A stretch of 64,000 nucleotides of DNA from Paraburkholderia dilworthii (GTDB lineage Bacteria > Pseudomonadota > Gammaproteobacteria > Burkholderiales > Burkholderiaceae), in NCBI RefSeq assembly GCF_000472525.1, contig NZ_AWZT01000001.1, positions 431,963-495,962 on the forward strand, written 5' to 3'. Shown one piece after another: positions 26,483 to 36,048 of the stretch (the stretch's first letter is position 1; the number at the start of each line of letters is the position of its first letter). Made by a program: the position numbers and the translations under genes. The notes beneath the pieces are model-generated. The model was not told where the DNA came from, ran no database searches, and worked only from the letters and a program-made list of their open reading frames with translations.

Positions 26483-26963
26483 GCTGTCTCCTGGTGTTCA
26501 AGATCTAACGATTTAGTGGTTGGATGCCGGTCAGGTAACAGTGCTTTATATGGGCATAGGCCGAAGAAGCGTCTACGAGGACGATGCTTACGCAATCTTT
26601 CTTCGTGCAGGATTGAATGAAAGGATACGCTGTAAGGCTAGTTGCATGCTCACCTAAATTCAGCCTCAAACAGCCAACCTTGGCTGAGAACGCAGACCTG
26701 CGTTAAGGCATGCCGCTGAGTGCAGTAGCGCGAACGCCGAGGCGTGGAAAGTTCAACCTGATTACCCAAAAAATGCCGGTAAATGCACTGGAAATTCGGC
26801 AAGAAGAGTGCGTCATGCAGAATGCGTGGACATATATACGCAGGAATGCAAATTAGGTGGAAATAAGTTTTATTCGTAGTTGTGGAATTGCTCGACCGTG
26901 TCACGGTCGGACAACATCGGGTGTGCATCGGTCAGTACTTTGATTGCGCACACCGCGATCACG
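26483..26963. other. Gap between the AraC-type gene and the dimethylformamidase-like gene
   Basis: No supported gene. It should contain the promoter of the AraC-type gene starting at 26482 and the 3' region of the leftward dimethylformamidase-like gene. No terminator or repeat stands out. Confidence 0.5.
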
Positions 26964-28577
26964 TCAGCCGGCATCGGTGTGTAGTGCGGCTTCCCTTCCG
27001 GCGTCGGTGCCCTCGCGCTGCGAAGAGTTCTGCTGCCATGCGTTTGACTCTTCGAGTCCGGTGTATCTGCGAATGACGTTGCGCGTGATCTGCTGCACCA
27101 CGCCATTGCTCTTCGCGGCGGTGTCCATTAGCGCGCGAGCCCAGTCAGTCGTGCCTACGTTAAAGACTTCTCCCGCGCTGCGGCGGCCGTCACGCAGCAG
27201 CGGACGGAATATGCCGATCGCGCAAGTTCCGCCCATCTCCCAACCGGTAAGACGCTCCGTGAGCGCCAGCGTTTCAAATGCATCGTCAGTCCATTCGGGC
27301 GGCATGCCATCGGCCTCATAGCCGACAAGGCGATCTTCCGCGCCAAACGTCTCACCCTTTTGCAGTTGAGTACCGGCGAATACCCAATGCTCCGGCCGTC
27401 TGACCGTAAAGCCGATTGCCTGGCGCTCGCACTTGACCCAGCGCCGACGCCAGCGCGACCACGTACCCCAGTGGCCACCGCCGTGCTTATAAGTCAGTCC
27501 AATCAGGTTGCTTTCATTGCCGCTTACTCGAGGGTCCAGGTCAATCCGCTCTCTGAGCACGTCCCAGTTCTCCGCGAGCTTGCGCATTTCAGTGAGCTGA
27601 CCGGGATCCGGGCCGATAAACCTCACAGGTCGATAGCACGTATTGCCGCTGAAAACGGCAACCTTTCCGCCTTGCGTGACGAAATAGGCGACATGTGCGC
27701 GCATTTCTTCGCTCCAGTACTCGTGATGACCGACGCTCAGCATGCAGCGGTAGTGCGTCAGATCGAGAGCGGTCGCGCTATGCAGGTCGAGGTCCGTATA
27801 GAAGTCGCAGGCAATGCCTTCGTTGCGCAGCCATCGGATGAACTTCGCGTCCCAATGAGCGAATTGCTGGCGGGTCGAACGCGTGTCATAGGGATCGACC
27901 GGTTCGCCGAGCAGGGCGCCGAGGCCGCCGCCCGGGCGACGCAGGCTGACCGTGTTCACGGCACGATAGCGGTGAACGCGGTCATCGTAGAAGCTGCCGC
28001 CGCCCATCGAGTTATAAGCGTGGTAAGTCGCGGTCGGAATGATGTACGCAAGAGCCGCCATGGGTGTACGTGGACGGGCGATGACGAGCGCCATGCTGTC
28101 GCTCTCGGGTGGTGCCGCGAATATCGGCCGGTGCGCGGCGCACGACCGCCCGATTTCCTGTGTCGGCTTGCCGTCGGCATCCACTTCATAGGCGATCGCC
28201 ACATACGCGCCGCTGCGCAAGCCCGACACGTTCGGCCGGATGGTGATGGTCGGCCAGTTCCAGTCTTCGTCGAAATGCATCGGCGCGCTATTGCCGGCCG
28301 ACTCGAATACGTACTTGCCGTCCTTCAACGTGGCCGTCACACCGTTCTTACCTGCGACGACCACACCGCACAGGCTCGTCAGCGAGTCGTCGTCCTGTTG
28401 CTGATAAATGGCGATGCTAAAGCGCCTGTTCGGCTGCACGGCCAGTTCGAAGCACGCTTGCGCGACAAAGCTCGGATGAATAGGGTAGATCTGCATGCTC
28501 GCTTCCTCGCCGCTATCAAGCCGGCAGTAGCTGACTTGATGAGTTCCGGTTGCATTGCAACGCACGACCAACGTCAT
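26964..28577 (-). CDS. N,N-dimethylformamidase large-subunit-like protein
   Basis: About 537 residues from ATG 28577; TTG 28601 is an alternative. The body matches the C-terminal domain of the beta subunit of N,N-dimethylformamidase: TYHAYNSMGGGSFYDD, then CMLSVGHHEYWSEEMRAHVA, then VAVFSGNTCYRPVRF. These carry the tyrosine, histidine and glutamate residues typical of that fold. It is shorter than the roughly 760-residue subunit, lacking the N-terminal lectin-like part, and no small subunit is present. It may be a relative with another substrate. It sits directly behind a collapsed glmS relic. Confidence 0.75.
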   Translation of the reverse strand: MTLVVRCNATGTHQVSYCRLDSGEEASMQIYPIHPSFVAQACFELAVQPNRRFSIAIYQQQDDDSLTSLCGVVVAGKNGVTATLKDGKYVFESAGNSAPMHFDEDWNWPTITIRPNVSGLRSGAYVAIAYEVDADGKPTQEIGRSCAAHRPIFAAPPESDSMALVIARPRTPMAALAYIIPTATYHAYNSMGGGSFYDDRVHRYRAVNTVSLRRPGGGLGALLGEPVDPYDTRSTRQQFAHWDAKFIRWLRNEGIACDFYTDLDLHSATALDLTHYRCMLSVGHHEYWSEEMRAHVAYFVTQGGKVAVFSGNTCYRPVRFIGPDPGQLTEMRKLAENWDVLRERIDLDPRVSGNESNLIGLTYKHGGGHWGTWSRWRRRWVKCERQAIGFTVRRPEHWVFAGTQLQKGETFGAEDRLVGYEADGMPPEWTDDAFETLALTERLTGWEMGGTCAIGIFRPLLRDGRRSAGEVFNVGTTDWARALMDTAAKSNGVVQQITRNVIRRYTGLEESNAWQQNSSQREGTDAGREAALHTDAG

Positions 28578-28628
28578 GCAACCGTTTGCTTGTACGCGCA
28601 AACTGTCGGCGCATCTGTGCGCTATGCC

Positions 28629-28801
28629 TCATTCGACAGTGACCGACTTCCCGGGATTGCGCGGCTTGCCGCCGTCGGTGTCTCGCGCGCAGGCCGTGTG
28701 ATATGCAACTGCCACAGCACCACGTGCTGGATCGGCGACAAACTGCCGTAGTGGTTCGGCATGGATTACGTGAGCGCCACTGCTTCTACGATTCCGCACA
28801 T
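28629..28801 (-). pseudogene. glmS: Internally deleted glmS (glucosamine-6-phosphate synthase) relic
   Basis: On the minus strand, AGGAG precedes an ATG at 28801 reading MCGIVEAVALT and then a stop. MCGIVGAVA is the universal GlmS start with catalytic Cys1. Forty bases later another frame reads GAVAVAYHTACARDTDGGKP and then RNPGKSVTVE before TGA 28629-28631. That matches the GlmS C-terminus, LAYHxAxxRGTDVDxPRNLAKSVTVE. Nearly all of the roughly 600 residues between have been deleted. The dimethylformamidase-like gene starts some 30-50 bases downstream, and the glmS promoter may now drive it. Confidence 0.7.
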
Positions 28802-29087
28802 GGAAGATCTCCTATCCGCAGCGATCAGGACGGACGCAACTGATGTGTTCGATGTGTTGCATTGCAACCAAGCATAAATACGGCAAGGTAAGCCGCGTTG
28901 AACGCGGCGCGAAACGTTGAACCGTTGTCCGGTAAATGGGGCGTGTTGGTTTCATACGCAACAACGATGAAACACGGACATGCTGTTTCGTCATTGGACA
29001 AATGACATTGATGCTCTCGCGAAATGAGCTTTAAACGATGAGAATACGTCGCACTACCGCATTCATCATTTCAAGGAGCGATCGAAC

Positions 29088-29957
29088 ATGTATGCAATTA
29101 CCGGTGTGACAGGGCAGGTGGGCGGCGCAGCAGCACGCGCCTTATTGGCAGCAGGGCATCGAGTCCGCGCTGTCTTGCGCGACAGGACGAAGGCCGCGCA
29201 GTGGAAGGAGCGCGGCGCCGAGGTCGCGATTGCGTCATTCGAAGACGCCGATGCGCTCGCCGCGGCGTTTCGCGATACCGCCGGCGTATTCGTGATGATC
29301 GCGCCGAACTTCGCGCCACAGCCCGGTTATCCGAACGCGCATGCCGCAGCCGCTGTACTGAAAGAAGCGCTGACCGACGCACGGCCCGAGCGCGTTGCGG
29401 CATTGTCTTCGGTTGGCGGTCAGCGTGAGTCCCGCCTGGGACTCATCACGCAAGTACATATTCTGGAAGAGGCGCTCGCGGACCTGCCATTACCCACGGC
29501 CATCATGCGGCCCGCGTGGTTCATGGAAAATTCGCTGTGGGACATCGCGCCGGCGCGCGAGACGGGTGTCATGCCGGGCTTTCTGCAACCGCTAGAGCGC
29601 GCCTATCCGATGGTCGCCACGGCGGACATCGGCCGGGTTATCGCGGATACGCTTGCCCAGTCGTGGCAGGGGCGACGCGTCATCGAAATAGAAGGTCCGC
29701 AGCGCTACACCCAGCACGAGATCGCGGCGCTGCTTGGCAGCGTGCTAAAGCGCGAAGTAAAAGCGCAAGCGGTGCCGCGCGATCAATGGGAGGCGTTGTT
29801 CCAGGCACAAGGTACGGCTTGGCCCGCGCCGCGCATCGAAATGATCGATGGCTTTAACTCCGGCTGGATCGATTTCGAAGAAGGTGGTAATGAGCATGTG
29901 ATCGGCGAGACCGGCTATCTGACAGTGCTGGCCGAACTCGTCAAGCGCGCTGGTTGA
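29088..29957 (+). CDS. NmrA-like NAD(P)-binding protein
   Basis: A 289-residue Rossmann-fold protein of the atypical short-chain dehydrogenase/NmrA group. The dinucleotide motif is at the very start (MYAITGVTGQVGGAAARALL), followed by RAVLRDRTKAAQWKERGAEV. The catalytic YxxxK of classical SDRs is not evident, so it is either an NADPH-sensing regulator or a quinone/aldehyde reductase like QorB. ATG 29088 follows AAGGAG. It stands alone, and no redox partner is adjacent. Confidence 0.88.
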   Translation: MYAITGVTGQVGGAAARALLAAGHRVRAVLRDRTKAAQWKERGAEVAIASFEDADALAAAFRDTAGVFVMIAPNFAPQPGYPNAHAAAAVLKEALTDARPERVAALSSVGGQRESRLGLITQVHILEEALADLPLPTAIMRPAWFMENSLWDIAPARETGVMPGFLQPLERAYPMVATADIGRVIADTLAQSWQGRRVIEIEGPQRYTQHEIAALLGSVLKREVKAQAVPRDQWEALFQAQGTAWPAPRIEMIDGFNSGWIDFEEGGNEHVIGETGYLTVLAELVKRAG

Positions 29958-30109
29958 TCAGTACAGAGCGGTGCGAAACACAGGTCGAAGAATAGCGCGG
30001 CGTAAGGTTCCAATTAAAGCTCCAATCAAAGTCAGGCGGCGCCGCGCTTTTTCCATTGCCTCAATCCACAGTCCTCTATCGATGTCTGTGCGCCGCCGCT
30101 CATTCGCAA

Positions 30110-31024
30110 TTAAAAAATCGACTGTCCCGTATAGGTCGTCAACCATTCGAGTGCGAGAACGCCGGCTAGCGAATTGCCATTTGCATCGAGTCCGGGCGAC
30201 CACACGCACGCTGCCATTTCTCCGGGCAACACGGCGACGATTCCCCCGCCCACACCGCTTTTCGCCGGCAAGCCAACGCGGTAAACAAAATCGCCAGCCG
30301 CGTCATAAGTGCCGCACGTCAGCATCAGCGCGGAAAGACGTTTTGCGGAACTCGTGTCGAGAATCCGCTCGCCGGTGAACGGAGCCACGCCATGATTGGT
30401 CAGAAACAGTGCCGCCTTCGCCAGTTCGACGCAACTCATCGAAATCGCGCATTGCCGACAATACGCGTCGACCACGACTTCCGGCGGCATTTCCATATTG
30501 CCGAAGCTCGCCATGAAATGCGCCATCGCGCGATTGCGGTGGGCGTGCTGCAACTCCGACTGGGCGACGCGCGAATCGTAGTCGATGCTCGTTTCGCCTG
30601 TTAAGCGCCGCATGAATTCGACGAGCGCGGTTTCCGCCTGCACAAAGCGCCGGCATAGCACGTCGGTCACGATCAGCGCGCCCGCATTGATGAACGGATT
30701 GCGCGGCTTGCCGTGCTCCGCCTCGAGTTGAACCAACGAATTGAAAGCATTGCCCGACGGCTCGCGGCCGACGCGCTGCCACAACTCGTCCCCGAGCAGC
30801 CGGAACGCCATTGTGCAGGCGAATAGCTTCGAAATGCTTTGAATGGAAAAACGCGTGTGCGCCTGACCGGTCGTGAATACTTCGCCGGATGCCGTGACGA
30901 TCGCCATGCCGAAGCTGTCGGCGGGAACGGTCGCCAGTTGCGGAATGTAATCGGCGACCTTGCCCGTGCCGAGATAAGGCCGCAAGTCGCGATGGATCTG
31001 TTCGAGGACGGATGCGTAGTTCAT
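30110..31024 (-). CDS. glsA: Glutaminase
   Basis: A 304-residue serine-dependent beta-lactamase-fold glutaminase that converts glutamine to glutamate and ammonia in the cytoplasm. The catalytic S63-x-x-K66 motif is RFSIQSISK. Other family features are EPSGNAFNSLVQLE, NPFINAGALIVTD and KSGVGGGIVAVLPG. ATG 31024 is used; an in-frame TTG at 31033 would add three residues. Length matches bacterial GlsA. No partner transporter is present. Confidence 0.92.
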   Translation of the reverse strand: MNYASVLEQIHRDLRPYLGTGKVADYIPQLATVPADSFGMAIVTASGEVFTTGQAHTRFSIQSISKLFACTMAFRLLGDELWQRVGREPSGNAFNSLVQLEAEHGKPRNPFINAGALIVTDVLCRRFVQAETALVEFMRRLTGETSIDYDSRVAQSELQHAHRNRAMAHFMASFGNMEMPPEVVVDAYCRQCAISMSCVELAKAALFLTNHGVAPFTGERILDTSSAKRLSALMLTCGTYDAAGDFVYRVGLPAKSGVGGGIVAVLPGEMAACVWSPGLDANGNSLAGVLALEWLTTYTGQSIF

Positions 31025-31134
31025 AAGGCTCAACCCAGTGGAGCCGCGATTCTACTGGGAAAGCACCCGCAAGTTGTTCATGCGGGCGCCACGCGCAGCT
31101 TTTGCGAGCCGCAGGCGACGTCCGCGCCGTACGG

Positions 31135-32718
31135 TCAATGCGCGCCGGCTGCGTCCTGAGCGCCACCCTTCGCGGGCCGCGTAATCCAGATCAACGGAAT
31201 GATCAGAATGAAGATGATCGCCGATACATAGAAGATGTCGTTCAGGCCCATCATCGCCGCCTGTGTGTTCACGGTGAAATCGAATAGCGCGTGTGCCGAT
31301 TGCGTGTTCATATGCAGCAACGACTGCGTCGAATCGATCTGTTGATTGAACAAGGGGTTGTCGACGGAGGCGCGTTCGGTGAGCCTTTCATGATGCAGTA
31401 CCGTGCGGTTGTTCCACGCGTTGCCCGCGACCGAGGTGCCCACCGCGCCGCAAAACACGCGCACGAAGTTCGACAGGCCGGCCGCCGCCGGAATTTTGCT
31501 GGGCGGCTGGCCGGAGAGAATGATCGAGGTCAGCGGCACGAAGAAGAGCGCCATCGGAATGCCTTGCAATAGCGTGGGTATCACGAGATGCCAGGTGTCG
31601 ATTTCGATCACGTACTTTGAGCGCATATAGAAGACGATCGCGAAGCCGACGAAAGCCATCGTGGAGATCACGCGCGCGTCCGAGCGCGGCAGCACGCGGC
31701 CCATCACCGGCGCGAGAATCACGGCGAAAATGCCGAGCGGCGCGGTGACGAGACCGGCGTCGACTGAGCGGTAATTCAGATACTCCTGCATCCACTGCGG
31801 CAACAGCACGAGATTGCCGAAGAACACGCCGTAGGCAACCGAAATCGCAATCGTGCCGCCGAGAAAGTTGCGCTCCCGAAAAAGCCGCAAATCGACGATG
31901 GGGTTCTCTTCTGTCAATTCCCAAACGAGAAAGAACGCGAAACTGATCAGCGCGGTAATGCCGAGAACGACGATAACCGGCGAGGCGAACCAGTCGAGAT
32001 CCTTGCCCTTGTCGAGCATGATCTGCAGCGAAGCCACCCACGTAATCAGCAGCCCGAGCCCGACCACGTCGATTGGCGGCTTGCGGGTGGACGACTCGCG
32101 AGTGCGATAGATCATCCACGTGACGCCGGCCGCGAACAGGCCCACCGGAATGTTGATGTAGAAGATCCATGACCAGCTGTAGCTGTCCGTGATCCAGCCG
32201 CCGAGTGCCGGACCCGCAATCGGGCCGACGGTGGCGGTCATCGCCCATAGCGCGAGCGCGGTCGACGCTTTCTCCTTCGGATACGAGCCGAGCAGAATGG
32301 CTTGCGACAGTGGAATCAGCGGGCCGGCCACCGCGCCCTGGAAAACCCGCGCGAGCAGCAATATCGGCAGCGTCGGCGCAATCCCGCACAGCCACGAGGC
32401 GAGTACGAACATCAGGATCGCGCCGACAAACAGCTTGATCTGGCCGATGCGTTGCGTGAGCCAGCCGGTGAGCGGAATCGAAACGGCATTGGCCGCGGCG
32501 AACACGGTGATGACCCAAGTGCCTTCGTCGACAGAAACGCCCAGGTTGCCAGAAATGGTCGGAATCGCGACGTTTGCAATCGATGTGTCGAGCACGTTCA
32601 TGAATGTGGCGAGCGCGACGGCGATGGTCGCGAGCACCAGTTGCCCGCCTTGCAGCGGCGGCGGAGCGGGTGGAGCGGACGCAGGCGCGGAAGACGCCGC
32701 GGACGTAGGTTGGCTCAA
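31135..32718 (-). CDS. DHA2-family drug efflux MFS protein (EmrB/QacA type)
   Basis: About 527 residues from TTG 32718, which has GGGAG six bases upstream; a longer ATG frame exists but lacks a ribosome site. Fourteen hydrophobic segments are apparent. The motif VALATFMNVLDTSIANVAIP is the hallmark of DHA2 proteins, and ARVFQGAVAGPLIPLSQAIL with GPALGGWITD are motif B and C regions. It would export toxic hydrophobic compounds using proton motive force. No emrA-like adaptor or tolC partner lies beside it, unlike usual emrAB operons. Confidence 0.9.
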   Translation of the reverse strand: MSQPTSAASSAPASAPPAPPPLQGGQLVLATIAVALATFMNVLDTSIANVAIPTISGNLGVSVDEGTWVITVFAAANAVSIPLTGWLTQRIGQIKLFVGAILMFVLASWLCGIAPTLPILLLARVFQGAVAGPLIPLSQAILLGSYPKEKASTALALWAMTATVGPIAGPALGGWITDSYSWSWIFYINIPVGLFAAGVTWMIYRTRESSTRKPPIDVVGLGLLITWVASLQIMLDKGKDLDWFASPVIVVLGITALISFAFFLVWELTEENPIVDLRLFRERNFLGGTIAISVAYGVFFGNLVLLPQWMQEYLNYRSVDAGLVTAPLGIFAVILAPVMGRVLPRSDARVISTMAFVGFAIVFYMRSKYVIEIDTWHLVIPTLLQGIPMALFFVPLTSIILSGQPPSKIPAAAGLSNFVRVFCGAVGTSVAGNAWNNRTVLHHERLTERASVDNPLFNQQIDSTQSLLHMNTQSAHALFDFTVNTQAAMMGLNDIFYVSAIIFILIIPLIWITRPAKGGAQDAAGAH

Positions 32719-33044
32719 GACATTCTCCCGGATCGATGTGCCGCGGACCTCGCGCGCCGGTGCGCCTGCGTTGCTGCGCGACCACATGGGCATGCGCCGC
32801 TTATGTGACGCCGAGCGATGTGCGGCATGTGAGGTATGCGCGAGGCGGCGGGTCCGCTGGATGCTCGCAAAAGGATACCTGTATTCATCTCCCGACGTCG
32901 CCGACGCGTGCACGCGGAAGCGCCATGAGCAAGCCGACAGCGTATGCTCGCGGCTAGGGCCGAACCAGAGTGCATATTGCTGCGTCGAGCGATGCGCGAG
33001 ACGGCCGCCATCAACCGCAATTAAACCGGGCAAAGGAAACCAAT

Positions 33045-33704
33045 ATGGTGTGGGAACAATTCGAACACGGCTGGCGGCGCGCGCCGCTGAGCGCGCCTGC
33101 GAAGGGGCTGGTGGTGCTGATGCACGGCGTGGGCAGCAACGCGCGCGATCTGATGCCGCTCGCGGACATCTGGAGCGAGCGTTTGCCGGATGTGGCCTTC
33201 ACGTCGCTCGACGGCACGGATCCCTTCGACGGCGGTTTCGGCGGACGTCAGTGGTTCAGTCTGCGTGACATCAGCGAAGGCAACCGCGAGGCCCGTTCGG
33301 CAACCGCGTACGCTGCACTGCGCCGCATGCTCGAAGCGGAACTCGCGCATTGGCAGCTTGCTTTCGGGCGGCTTGCGCTCGTCGGCTTTTCGCAAGGTTC
33401 CATCATGGCGCTGCATCATGTGGCGACGAGCGCGGAGGGCGCCGCATGCGTCGTCGGCTATTCGGGGCGGCTTGCTTCGCCCGTCGTCGCGCATAACGGC
33501 ACGCCGCTCACGTTGATCCACGGCGAAGAAGACGAGGTGATTCCGGTTCAGGAGCTCGAATACGCCGCCGACGCGTTCAGCGCGGCCGGCTATACCGTCG
33601 ACGCCTACGCGTTGCCGGGCGTCGGCCACACGATCAGCGCGGATGGTGTCGCACTCGGCGAGCAGGCGCTAGAACGCACGCTGGGCGCGTTGTCGCGGGA
33701 TTAA
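33045..33704 (+). CDS. Carboxylesterase/phospholipase-type alpha/beta hydrolase (YpfH-like)
   Basis: A 219-residue alpha/beta hydrolase. The oxyanion loop is VLMHGVGSNARDLMPL, the nucleophile elbow GFSQGS, and the later residues include HGEEDEVIPVQELEYA (aspartate) and GVGHTISADG (histidine), completing the Ser-Asp-His triad. ATG 33045 follows AAAGGAAA. It is cytoplasmic, with no signal peptide. Such enzymes hydrolyse short acyl esters; the native substrate cannot be told. Monocistronic. Confidence 0.88.
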   Translation: MVWEQFEHGWRRAPLSAPAKGLVVLMHGVGSNARDLMPLADIWSERLPDVAFTSLDGTDPFDGGFGGRQWFSLRDISEGNREARSATAYAALRRMLEAELAHWQLAFGRLALVGFSQGSIMALHHVATSAEGAACVVGYSGRLASPVVAHNGTPLTLIHGEEDEVIPVQELEYAADAFSAAGYTVDAYALPGVGHTISADGVALGEQALERTLGALSRD

Positions 33705-33899
33705 TACGGTTCGCGTGAAAAGCGGCCCTAAAGATATTGATCCGCTTGCCGTTAACTGCTCATAGCACGAAAATCACGCCCGCCGCGGGACTGCGCAATA
33801 TCCGCGGCCTGGGTGACCGGGGGCGCATTTTTCACACAGTCGTGCATGGGCGCTAACGACGCAACTGAGCGACGCTACTGAGCGACACAACAGAGCCTT

Positions 33900-34952
33900 A
33901 TGGCCACATCGACGCCGCATCACCCGCTTTTCGACCGACTGTTCCGCCAGGCTGTGACCGTAGACCTCGGCACGGCCAACACGCTTATCTATACCGACGA
34001 TGGCGGCGTCGTGCTCAACCAGCCGTCGGTTGTCTGCTTCGAAAAAGATCACTCCACTGCGCCCAAACGCGTCGCGGCGGTCGGCACCGAGGCGCGCCAG
34101 CTTCTCGGCCGCGAGCCGCGCAATCTGGAAGCCGTGCGGCCCCTGCGCCACGGCGTGATTGCCGACTTCTCCGCTGCCGAGCACATGATCCGGCAGTTCG
34201 TCGACATGGCCCGCCCGCGGCAATTGTTCAGCCGCCGCGCTGCATTCACGCTGTGCGTGCCGGCGGGCGCGACCCAAGTCGAGCGTCGCGCGATCAAGGA
34301 GGCGGCGGTTGCGGCCGGCGCGTGGAAGGTGAGTCTGATCGGCGAATCGCTGGCGTCGGCGGTCGGTGCGGGCTTGCCGGTGTCGGAGGCGACCGGCTCG
34401 ATGGTCGTCGATATCGGTGGCGGTACGACTGAAGTCGGCGTGATCACGCTCGGCGGCACCGCGTATAGCGGCTCGATCCGCGTAGGCGGCGACAGTTTCG
34501 ACATGGCGATCATCAGCTACGTGCGCAATCTATATGGCGTGCTGCTCGGCGAGCAGACCGCCGAGCATGTGAAGAAGAACATTGGCTCGGCCGTGCGCGA
34601 TGTGCCCGCCGAGCACATGAACGCGACGGGGCGCAGCGTCGACGACGGTCTGCCGCGCACGGTGCAACTGAGCAACCACGATATCGCCGATGCAATCGAA
34701 GGGCCGTTGCGCCAGGTGATCGGCGCGGTGAAGCGCGGGCTGGAAATGGCGCCCGCCGAGCTCGTCACCGACATTGCGCATAACGGCATCGTGCTGACGG
34801 GCGGCGGCGCGCTGCTCGGCAATCTGGAGCGGCGCCTGACCAACGAGATCGGCCTCGAAGTGCGCGTAGCCGACGAGCCGCTGACCTGCGCGGTGCGCGG
34901 CGCGGGCGCGGCAGCCGCTGCCGGCCTGCTCGACGAAATCGCTTACGAGTGA
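33900..34952 (+). CDS. MreB-like actin-family protein
   Basis: A 350-residue member of the MreB/Hsp70 ATPase fold. Phosphate 1 motif VDLGTANTLIYTDDGGVVLN, the central VVDIGGGTTEVGVITLGG (phosphate 2) and the adenosine motif VLTGGGALLGNLERRL are intact, and GESLASAVGAGLPV also matches MreB. The genuine mreB is normally followed by mreC, mreD, mrdA and rodA; here none follows, so this is a stand-alone paralogue. An extra stretch around residue 240 (DVPAEHMNATGRSVDDGLPR) matches the MreB loop. A filament-forming or shape-related role is expected but unproven. Confidence 0.88.
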   Translation: MATSTPHHPLFDRLFRQAVTVDLGTANTLIYTDDGGVVLNQPSVVCFEKDHSTAPKRVAAVGTEARQLLGREPRNLEAVRPLRHGVIADFSAAEHMIRQFVDMARPRQLFSRRAAFTLCVPAGATQVERRAIKEAAVAAGAWKVSLIGESLASAVGAGLPVSEATGSMVVDIGGGTTEVGVITLGGTAYSGSIRVGGDSFDMAIISYVRNLYGVLLGEQTAEHVKKNIGSAVRDVPAEHMNATGRSVDDGLPRTVQLSNHDIADAIEGPLRQVIGAVKRGLEMAPAELVTDIAHNGIVLTGGGALLGNLERRLTNEIGLEVRVADEPLTCAVRGAGAAAAAGLLDEIAYE

Positions 34953-35165
34953 GTTGAGCCGAACCCGCCGCGTTCTTCTTTGCGCGACACGGCAGGTTTC
35001 CGTAAGCGCGCGTGGCGCGAGCTTACCGGCTGTCACGCGCATGGCGCGGCTATGTGACAATACGCGTCGCGTCCCGATTGTAGGGACCGGTAATCACCCC
35101 TGTTAGTCCACCAATTCATTCGACCGGCGCCGCGCCCCGCATTGCTGCGCTGTCCCGAACCGTCC

Positions 35166-36023
35166 GTGAATCGATCCGTTTCTACTTCGTCCATTGCTTC
35201 GGCGTCATTCATCGAACTGCAAAGCGGTCTGCGCATGCCTTATGTCCAGGCTGGCGAGGGCGAACTGCTGCTGTTCGTGCACGGCTCCCTTTGCGATTAC
35301 CGTTACTGGCAGCCGCAACTCGCCGGGCTTTCGAAGCATTACCGCTGCGTCGCGGTGAGCCTCACGCACTATTGGCCGATGACCGCTATCGAGCCCGCCG
35401 CGCCGTTCAGCTGGAGCGCACATGCGGATGAGCTCGCGCAATTCATCGAGCGTTTCGGCATGGGCGCGGCCCACGTGGTCGGCCATTCGCGCGGCGGCTG
35501 CGTCGCGTTTCATTTCGCGCGACGACACCCGCAGCACGTGCGCACGTTGACGCTCGCCGATCCCGGCGGGCCGTTCCAGATCGCGGGACGCCCGAGCGCA
35601 AGCGTGCCCGGAACGGTCAATGCATTGCGTGCAAGAGCGGCGCGACTGATCGAAGCCGGCGACGTGGAGACGGGCTTGCAACTGTTCGTCGATTCAGTGA
35701 GCCGCCCCGGTTTCTGGGCGATGAGCACGCCGGCTTTTCGCCGCATGGCAACCGACAACGCAGCCACGCTCCCGCTGCAATTGCGCGATCCGTTGCCTGC
35801 CTATGTGCCCGAAGAAGCAGCGCAGGTGCGTTGCCCGGTGCTGCTGATCGACGGCGAAAAAAGTCCGGAGATGTTTCGACGCACCGCGGCCGCGCTGCAA
35901 TCATGGTTGCCCGATGCGCGCCGGGAAACGGTGCGCGGCGCGTCGCACGGCATGAATCTCGCGCATCCTTCGGCCTTCAATCGTTACATCGACGAATTCA
36001 TTCGCGCGACGAGCGCCAGATGA
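35166..36023 (+). CDS. Alpha/beta hydrolase
   Basis: About 285 residues from GTG 35166; TTG 35142 is possible and neither start has a good ribosome site. Features are the oxyanion region LLLFVHGSLCDYRYW, the nucleophile elbow VVGHSRGGCVAFHFA, an acid in LLIDGEKSPEMFRRT and the histidine of GASHGMNLAHP. Together these form a Ser-Asp/Glu-His triad of the haloperoxidase/epoxide-hydrolase-like group. No signal peptide, so it is cytoplasmic. Substrate unknown. Confidence 0.87.
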   Translation: MNRSVSTSSIASASFIELQSGLRMPYVQAGEGELLLFVHGSLCDYRYWQPQLAGLSKHYRCVAVSLTHYWPMTAIEPAAPFSWSAHADELAQFIERFGMGAAHVVGHSRGGCVAFHFARRHPQHVRTLTLADPGGPFQIAGRPSASVPGTVNALRARAARLIEAGDVETGLQLFVDSVSRPGFWAMSTPAFRRMATDNAATLPLQLRDPLPAYVPEEAAQVRCPVLLIDGEKSPEMFRRTAAALQSWLPDARRETVRGASHGMNLAHPSAFNRYIDEFIRATSAR

Positions 36024-36048
36024 CCCGCAGACCTTTCACGCCGATTGC

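Noticed and set aside
27360..28751. Long rightward open frame of 463 codons opposite the dimethylformamidase-like gene
   Set aside because: It lies antisense to a frame with clear family motifs, has no recognisable domain and no ribosome site; it is a by-product of high GC.
34990..35035. Imperfect stem after the MreB-like gene (CCGTAAGC ... GCTTACCGG)
   Set aside because: One-base bulge, long loop and no T-tract; not strong enough to call a terminator.
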